DNA of 64,000 nucleotides from NCBI RefSeq assembly GCF_030272615.1, contig NC_081412.1:543266335-543330334 (forward strand). Direction: 5' to 3'. This stretch comes from Cryptomeria japonica (Eukaryota; Streptophyta; Pinopsida; Cupressales; Cupressaceae). A model generated the notes under the pieces. The model saw nothing but the letters and a program-made list of their open reading frames with translations. It was not told the origin of the DNA and searched no databases. Positions 56,861 to 64,000 of this stretch are shown here, in pieces. The position numbers and the translations under genes are program-made. Positions within the stretch are counted from its first letter, which is position 1, and each line of letters begins with the position of its first letter.

Positions 56861-57263
56861 CACACGAAACTAACGGCTGTGATTGACTAACCTGTCAGTA
56901 ACACATGAAACTAACGGTTGTGATTGACTAATGGTTGCGATTTGAGTACTGGCTAGCGGACTTTTCCTTTTGGCATGTGAAAGGGCAAAATAGACTAACA
57001 CCCCATGAAACTAACGGTTGTGATTGAGTAACCTGTCACTAACACATGAAACTAATGGCTGCGATTGAGTAACCTATCACTAACATGCGAAACTAAAGGT
57101 TGTAATTGAATAACCTGTCACTAACACGTGAAACTTACGAGTGCAATTGACTAATCTTGCACAAACATGCAAAACTAATGGTTTTGATTGAATAACCTTG
57201 AACTAACATGCGAAATAAACAGTTGCAATTGACTAACGGTTGCGATTCAAGTACTGGCAGGCC
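56849..57263 (+). repeat. 42-bp tandem repeat, about 9 degenerate copies
   Basis: Consensus about ACATGAAACTAACGGTTGTG followed by ATTGACTAACCTGTCACTA. A 56-bp interruption lies at 56950-57003. The phrase GGTTGCGATT-YRAGTACTGGC closes both halves (56933 and 57238). Single related copies occur near 48863 and 62405. Confidence 0.8.
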
Positions 57264-57367
57264 CATATACCAAGTGTTCAATCCAAGGAGAGAAAATTGG
57301 CATTCTTGCATCATCATGAAGGAGATAAAATTATCTTCAATCTAGGTGTTCACAATTTACACATCTA

Positions 57368-57593
57368 CATTCCATATCTCACATCTTAATTTCATTGCAT
57401 ATCAATATTGCATTATTACAGAAATCAATGTTGTTCCTTTTAGAGAAGACTTAATGCATATCACATGTTTAGAGAAAGGATTATATTTATTAGATTATCT
57501 GCATTCCATATCTCACATCTTAATTTCATTGCATATCAAAATTGCAATGCCTATGACATGTTTAGAGAAAGGATTATATTTATTAGATTTTAA
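57368..57593 (+). repeat. 134-bp tandem duplication
   Basis: CATTCCATATCTCACATCTT begins units at 57368 and 57502, and both contain ATGTTTAGAGAAAGGATTAT. The second unit is shortened. Confidence 0.75.
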
Positions 57594-57789
57594 ATTAACA
57601 TATAAAGTGTATTGGTTTGTAGACATATAAAGTGCATAGAGACAAACATATAAATTGTAAACATAACCGAGACAAACATATAAATCGTAAACATTCAAGA
57701 CAAACTACGTTCAAAGATCGGCTATGTAGCCATAGAAATTAATTGTTTTATATAAAATAGCATAGTCATACAGGAGCAGTTATACAATT

Positions 57790-58286
57790 TTAATTAGAGG
57801 ACCTCCTCTATGTTGGGAATCTACTCTATATCCTCACAAACCTCCTTGCTGGCCGTGGACTACCATAAGCCATAAAAATGGGGGTGTAGTCCATAATAAG
57901 AAGGTTCCATGTAAAGAATGCTGTTACATCCTTGATACTATCATTAGAGTATGGCACCAGGGACCATCCACATCTCCAATGTGGTCTGTCAGCATAGATT
58001 ATGTGAATCTGAGGGAGAGTGACTGGCCAGTATGCAAGGGCGAAATACACTGGCCATAGTTGCCTATACAAAGCGACCGTCAATGGAGTCAACAATTTGG
58101 TGAGTGATAGCATGTCTTCTATGTCAACATTGTACATATTATCATTGGTATAATGTCTTCTCATTCGAATGGTCCACTCAGCGGCCCGTCTAGGAGTTAT
58201 TGTTCAGATAATATCTAAAACAATGATATCCAGGAGGCGCTGAAATAAAGAAGACTCCTCATCGTTCTCTACCAACCTCTCTAGTA
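57790..58286 (-). pseudogene. Unrecognised exon, reverse strand
   Basis: After an ATCTGCAG acceptor (58287) the frame reads LLERLVENDEESSLFQRLLD, one stop, TPRRAAEWTIRMRRHYTNDN, MLSLTKLLTPLTVALYRQLW, VYFALAYWPVTLPQIHIIYA and PYSNDSIKDVTAFFTWNLL. Trp/Tyr-rich and fairly well preserved (112 codons open). It lies downstream of the MULE transposase on the same strand and could be its last exon or an accessory gene. I do not recognise the fold. Confidence 0.4.
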
Positions 58287-58929
58287 GTCTGCAGATACAT
58301 ACGATAAGAGTGTTAGTAATATAACTATAACATTCAATAAATGTAAGACATAAGAGTATTAAGCACTAAAAATGCAAGACATAATCACACCATAAGAGTA
58401 TTAAATATTTAACTAGATCATTCAATAAATTGAAGACATAAAAGCGTAATACTAATAATTAAGTTGCATAAAACCTGTGCCTGTCTCCCAACGTGTATGT
58501 GAATGCCCTTTAGTGATAAAATAGGGCAAAAACACAATGGACCTGCATACAAAGATACATTATAAAAGATGGTTAGGGATAGTTATAGTAAACATTACAA
58601 TGCAACTACAATAAACAAAGTTGTTTCATATTACGCAATAGGTTGAATGAAGAATGGCTAAACATCAAGCACATATATGACATAGTTACAAACAGAAAGC
58701 TTGATTAGAACAAATAATACCAAAACTAGTATCAGCGAGGATTATTATGTGATCCCTCTCCACATAAAAGACCATCAAAAGCCAACTACCGACGAGGACT
58801 CCTATGGCTAGGTGTTGACGGGGTGTCAAACACTGTCACACATAAGTGTGTATCACTTTCACTGACTACAAGACATAACAACTAAATAAATCTGTGCAAC
58901 ATTCACATGTTTAGAAACCACTTACAGGT

Positions 58930-59480
58930 GACACTAGAGTACCAACCTGTATTAGACACAACTGATGTAGTGGCAAGGACATGCGGTTCTGATGTTTGGT
59001 CCAATTGCCTCTTTCCCCTTCTCCTCCTAGAAGTCTCAAAGGGGAACTCAAAGATGACAGGCTACTGAACATCATGACAAATCTCACTCCTAGTACTATG
59101 CCCCATTTGCTGCTGATTGTGACGACAGACTCAACTTGCACTGAACCAAGGCCACATATGTTCGGTGGTTGTATTGGTTGGATCAGTAGACGGTCTAAAA
59201 TCAAATTACATGGCACCGACATTCTGAAGATCAGCCATAAACCTATCCAGACAGCCTACAAATGCCATTAGTTTATTGCTTGAACTCGACATTGTTTGCA
59301 ACAATACGTTTAACTTTCTATTTTCTTCATTCCATATTACGGTGTCCACATCCTCTAAATTTGTATGTGCATTAGAAATGGTATCGACGACAGGTTCAGG
59401 TGTTGGGTTTTCATTAGTATTAGTAGAGATTGGAGTCGACATAGGAATAGGATCTGTATGAAACAAGATCTTAGGGTGAA
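58930..59480 (-). pseudogene. MULE transposase C-terminal exon
   Basis: The reverse frame from 59475 gives a Thr/Pro/Asn-rich stretch (STPISTNTNENPTPEPVVDT), a helical part (ENRKLNVLLQTMSSSSNKLM) and, after stops, a basic SRRRRGKRQLDQ that could be a nuclear-localisation signal. It directly follows the SWIM exon, which ends at a GTAAGTGG donor (about 59526-59533). Confidence 0.5.
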
Positions 59481-59496
59481 GTACACATCTTTTAAG

Positions 59497-61690
59497 TTAG
59501 CAAAAAACAACATTCACGAACATCCACTTACCTGGAACACGTGAATCATGGAATGAATTGTTCATCATTGCAACAACCTTCAACGCATGCTTGCACATGT
59601 TTCCTTGCCAACTCCACAGACATTCACAAATGTAGAAGTGATCCACAAATTTTCTAACCACATACCAGTTGCACGAGGATTGACTTTTCACCTAGTACCA
59701 TCCAGGAGTAGTGTCATCTAGAACACAATCGGCATCAGGAATTGCCTTTTCCCTCTCCATACTAGTTTGCAAATGTGTCAACTTGTAGTTGTTGATAAAT
59801 CAAAAATGCTGCAATTCTCGCTTATGCTGGTAGAATGGTTCCACTTTATACACAAGTATAAAATACAGATTGTCCATCCTCCTCAAGCACATCTTTTTAT
59901 CATCTCTTAGGTGCAATGACTTCAATTTACCATGGGATGATTCAATGGCATTATTTATATCCTAGTTAGCATGAGCAAAATTCCTGAAGTTTTTCACCCA
60001 CATAGCTGGCCAAAAAAAAAAAAAATTGAAATAAAGAAATTAAAAATAGGAGTAGGATGTTAACAACCAAATGACAACCAAAACGGGTAACAAGACATAA
60101 AGCCACCACTCAAATGTAATGTCTAACTCACCAATACGACCTTCTCCTTGACACCATGTGTTGTAGAAGTACTCTAGAAAACGTGGCTGATCACTAAATT
60201 TGACAAAGAAAGTGTGCAGATCGTCCATAATTCTCTCTTCACTTTCATGCATTGCCATCATTATCGCCCCTAAACAATGAAAAATTTCCATTGCTTTTTC
60301 CTTCGTTGCATACTTATACACATTCTTCAACCATGCTCGATGCATGTGCCAAATAAAAAGTATGACATGACATTCAAAAATAGTCTTGTTATGAACAAAA
60401 CGTTTAATTGGGCTGAGCTGGGAGCGTGGTCATTTGAAATAAAATGTAGAGAAGCATATCATAATGTTTGATTTCATGTAGATAAAATATCACTCTTGCA
60501 CTTACTCTATCACTTGAATCTCTGCACTTGCATCATCCATGATAAATGCATTGATCCTCCAATCAGGCCTCTTTTCCTTTCCTCATCTCTGCAACTCCAT
60601 CAACCACACCTAGATATCCTTGATCTTGTTCCTTGATGTCACAACCCATGCAATAGGCACCCCTGATTGCTACTTGTCAAAGACGAGACATGAATACAAT
60701 TGATACTATTTTAAACAACAAACAGGAAGATCATGACCATCCACAGATCAAATGGGCTGCATGAAAAGCGGTTAAGTTTGAAGAGACTTACCCTGTATTT
60801 GTTTGTTGTGAATGTTTAATCCATTGAGATGATTGAGTCATGTGAGAATCATACCATCATGTCAAGCATCCAAGCCATTTGTATTCCCATAATGAAAGGT
60901 CTATCGGCATCTTGTGGCTGCTGGAAAAAAAAAGAAATTTTCCTCATCCTATTTTTTCCATTCTAAGATGCTACTGGCATCATGCACATGCTTTCATGAC
61001 CAAATAGAATGGACCCTCACCACTGTGTTGATAATATCCTTGCCTGTCACGAATGAATCTTTGTTCTTCAACATGTCATGAAAAATGGGATCATCAAGAT
61101 GTCTATCCACAATAGCATCAACGATCACATCCATCAGCAATAGCCTCTCTATTTATGCTTTGCATTCATCGAAAAGGTTTGGTGCAAATTGAGAGTGCAG
61201 CTCATTGCTGGTATCATCGACCCCATGACAAGCTTCACCATTCTTGTCTACATGCAATGATTGCTTTAATATCAAGATAGCCACATTTGGCCTACCATAT
61301 AACACCTTAACAATGAAGTGGCATGTACAACCTCTTTTCTTTGATATGTCCGCGTGTGCTTCTTATTTGATGACTTCTTCCTATTGTCTTCTGGTCCATA
61401 TGAACACCAATACCTTTAAAAAATAACTCTCCTATTATCAACAACAGTCGTAATGTCATTAAATGTAGACAAAGAATAGGAAAGAATGTGTCTACGAACT
61501 GACTGTACATATTTGTTCTATGCATGTTGTGCAGAACACTATCATGCTCAGTGTGCTGCTTTCAGAGGAATTGGGTTTCAACACCTTCGGGCAACGATTC
61601 CCCTCTCATGAATGCATCCAATCTACCCAATGGAATTGCTACACATAGGTCCGTTGTTGAATCATTTTCGACACAAATTGGCATCCACTA
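59497..61690 (-). pseudogene. Mutator-like (MULE) transposase remnant with SWIM finger
   Basis: Reverse-strand motifs in order: RLDAFMRGESLPEGVETQFL (61640), a YGPEDNRKK and RGCTCHFIVKVLYGRPNVAI zinc region (61300-61420), HVDKNGEACHG, DADRPFIMGIQMAWMLDMMV and SHDSIISMD (first catalytic Asp, followed by a stop, about 60820), VPIAWVVTSRNKIKDI, NAFIMDDASAEIQ (second Asp region, about 60540), IWHMHRAWLKNVYKYATKEK (60345), and the SWIM finger ICECLWSWQGNMCKHALKV (59590-59640; CxC...CxH). This is the standard order of plant MULE/FAR1-type transposases. Stops, frameshifts and at least two intron-like breaks make it inactive. Confidence 0.82.
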
Positions 61691-62648
61691 AATATCCCTT
61701 AAACAAAAATGAGGTAAACCTTCACCACCATCTTGAACTTCCAATACCATAATGTCCTGCCATTTCCGGTGTTTTCCCATTTTGGTCCTACACATATCAG
61801 AGAAAGAAAGAGATATCGTAAATAGTAAACCGCCATAGTAATAATATCTTCAGTGTGATACTGTTTTGAGATATTGGTTGATGTCAAATGTGATTACCAT
61901 GATATTGGTTGCTTCACAGAAATGACCAAAGCTACTTTACTATTAGACCTTCATCCTGTTAGCACATATTTTTACAAAATAGTTTTGTGCTATTTATGGA
62001 CACTTTTAGTTTCATCACAAGAGCATTTATTGGTGGATTGTATGTACAGGTGATATGTTGCAGTATCTTCATGAAAAAGAATCACTTCGACGTATTGAAA
62101 GGAATGTTGAGTGATATGTTGATTGTTCAACAGGTCTGATTTGGAGCTACAGTAGCCGAGGCCATTTTAGATATGCCTCCAATTCACTTGACCTTTGTTC
62201 ATACTCATCGGTTTAAATATGACTGATGAAATAGTATGAAGAAAATCTGTGAGCTCTATCGGCACAACCTCTATTGATGACCTCGACATATCAGAGTATG
62301 TTTCAGCTACAAGGAGCGGTCTCGGTTTGCTATACCGATACCCGATGAGTCTTGGCTAACACACGTGTTAGTCACGTGTTTTACACCGTCAATTTTACAA
62401 TTAGTGGTTGCGATTGACTAACCTGTCACTAACATTGTTTCCATTAAATGCATAAATTGAGTAGATTCGTTGCCACATGAAGCAAATCTATCAAAGATTG
62501 CAATAATCAATTACAAAGATTGCAAATCTATCCCAAATAGCTGGTATTATAGAGCAACATTTCTCACGAAGTAATTGCAGAAAGATATTAAGTGGTTAAT
62601 AAAAAAAAAATTTGAGTTACTAACTATAGGGTGAAATAATTTGCAGAA
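61691..62648. other. Spacer between MULE remnant and the right-edge gene
   Basis: 62135-62163 holds the last copy of the recurring GGAGCYACARTAG phrase. 62354-62380 has a near-palindrome around ACACACGTGTTAG with a second CACGTG. A 42-bp-array-like copy follows at 62405. No coding region. Confidence 0.45.
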
Positions 62649-64000
62649 ATGGAGGGGTCAAGCTCAAAAGGGAAGTGAAAACTGCCGAAGTATCCAGTAC
62701 CACAACAAAGAAATTGGGTAGAAAGCTAAATCAGGACATGATAGACCAAATGGGATCTCCAAGAGCTAGGCCATGCAGAGCTAAGACAAATTTGCCTATC
62801 TGCGAGTAGTTGGAGGACATATACAGAGAGATTGGGGATATATTCACCATAGTGTGAGGGCACGAGTTGTTCCTTTTCCATTACTTCTGCAAGGATAAGC
62901 CCACACCAATTTCAAGCCCATGGAAAATGGGTCTTGGTAAACTTGTAGTACCGAATGTGTTTCTGAATATTGATTTGTTGAAGCTTTTAGTAAGAAATTA
63001 TAATGCAAACAAGCAATGCATTATGTTTCCTGATGGGACTGCTCTAGTGCATTTTGCAAAGGCTACAATTCAGGAAGTTTTTGCCATAGATTTGGAAGAA
63101 GAGTACAGGAAGACAGACACTACATACCAGGGTTCGAACCTCATTGTCCATAAAGTAGACAAGGGGAAGCTAACATAAGAAGAAGGTCCTCCATATGACA
63201 TGACTATTTTAAGAAGTATCTGCAATATACATATATGGCTTGTGGTCAGGTGGGAGGAGTTGAAGCTCCTAATGTGGCAAACATAGGACCACTTGTTCTA
63301 GCAGCAAAAGTTTAGAGGCATGAGCCTAGGGAATTTGACTTCGCTTCTTACCTGGTAGACAGATTGCATGAAGGTTTCTTAAACCTGAAAGATAGTCAAG
63401 ACAAATATTTCAAGCACTACTCATTGTTAATGTACATCATTTTATTTTATAAGAGACTTAGAGGGTTATGGCCAGAAGAATGAAATGTGAATACATTTGG
63501 GAAAGATGGAAAGGAGTAACTAGTGCAATTATGGGTTTCCCTTTGGGATTATAGGTTTGCGAGTTCTCATTACCTCAAATTTGAGGAGTTCTTTGTCAAA
63601 CCAGTTTTCTTGCTCTTTGGTGAGCCTTGGCAAGGATCATTTTTGTGGGAGGTTAAGAAGTTTCTTAGGCCTCATGAGCACCAAAATCCAAAGGTCAATC
63701 ACAACTAGGGTGATTGGTACTCGTGCTGAAACTTCACTTTTGTTCAATGCTATGGATTTGAGGGTTATCCATATGTTCTCCCTAAGCCTACACCAGATAG
63801 GATTGCCTTCTTGGAAATTGTAAGGCAGTTAATTGTGTCTAATGCCAAACATTTTGGAGGACCACACAAGCAAGCTTTCCTCCCTGGCACACTTCACTTT
63901 CAGGATTTTAAAATTGTATCAACTAGGGCATACGAGGCCATTGACAGGAAGCTGGTGGATGAATACAATTTGTTTCGGTGTGTATCTAGAGCAGGCTATG
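62649..64000 (+). pseudogene. Decayed gene of unknown family (right copy), runs off the window
   Basis: The ATG at 62649 (MEGSSSK) is followed by a frameshift, then a basic stretch and LEDIYREIGDIF. The conserved part is GLGKLVVPNVF (62937), DLLKLLVRNY and TIQEVFAIDLEEEY. After another frame change come FKKYLQYTYMACGQVGGVEA, FDFASYLVDRLHEGFLNLKD, YSLLMYIILFYKRL, LVQLWVSLWDYRF, KFEEFFVKPVFLLFGEPWQG, FLRPHEHQNPKV and, to the edge, GFEGYPYVLPKPTPDRIAFL and LPGTLHFQDFKIV. At least six stops occur. The domain matches the reverse-strand copy at 4812-5944 by motif order, and this copy is longer and better preserved. Function unknown. Confidence 0.65.

Overview
This 64-kb window is plant nuclear DNA that is dominated by transposable elements, with one decayed host gene. 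It is most likely from a gymnosperm or conifer. The grounds are long AT-rich spacers, dense LTR retrotransposons at several stages of decay, introns with GT/AG borders, and a plant-type ionotropic glutamate receptor-like (GLR) gene. The conifer assignment is inference and could not be checked here. A 500-base run of N (21036-21535) is an assembly gap.

Left third (1-21 kb). A ~295-bp AT-rich tandem repeat (1-760) is followed by AT-rich spacer. A decayed reverse-strand gene of unrecognised family lies at 2.7-5.9 kb; a second, forward-strand copy of the same family runs off the right edge (62.6-64 kb). At 6727-11496 sits a candidate DNA element with ~26-bp terminal inverted repeats and a GCAA direct repeat. 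It is filled with microsatellite and a palindromic 20-bp satellite that has an ~0.8-kb higher-order period. A reverse-strand Ty3/gypsy retrotransposon (12.4-21.0 kb) follows. It is notable for an RNase H-like domain between protease and reverse transcriptase, in addition to the usual one after RT. Its RT is split by a 4.2-kb insertion with a 5-bp direct repeat, and one junction has been tandemly duplicated.

Middle (21.5-44.6 kb). A decayed forward Ty1/copia element carries a younger 5.1-kb copia-type element in its integrase. That younger element has 491-bp LTRs and TSD TTTAC, and it encodes only Gag and protease followed by an unrecognised tail. Next comes a reverse-strand GLR pseudogene, 30298-44546, with five recognisable exons. 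Exon 4 is cut by a decayed copia element (30914-35992) and intron 3 holds a nearly pristine copia element (36850-42365) with one 1412-residue open polyprotein. The GLR copy also has stop codons, frameshifts and a deletion in the third membrane segment, so it is not functional.

Right third (44.6-64 kb). There is a tRNA-derived SINE-like sequence (48.4-48.6 kb) and a forward multi-exon gene-like unit with C/H clusters and three different internal tandem repeats (49.3-53.3 kb). Two coiled-coil gene remnants, several short tandem repeats, and a reverse-strand MULE transposase remnant with a SWIM finger (58.9-61.7 kb) follow. A ~28-bp phrase recurs across 46-62 kb in one orientation and may tie this region together as one large composite mobile element. 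That is a hypothesis only. The only long intact coding regions in the window are the 1412-residue copia polyprotein and the 522-residue Gag-protease.
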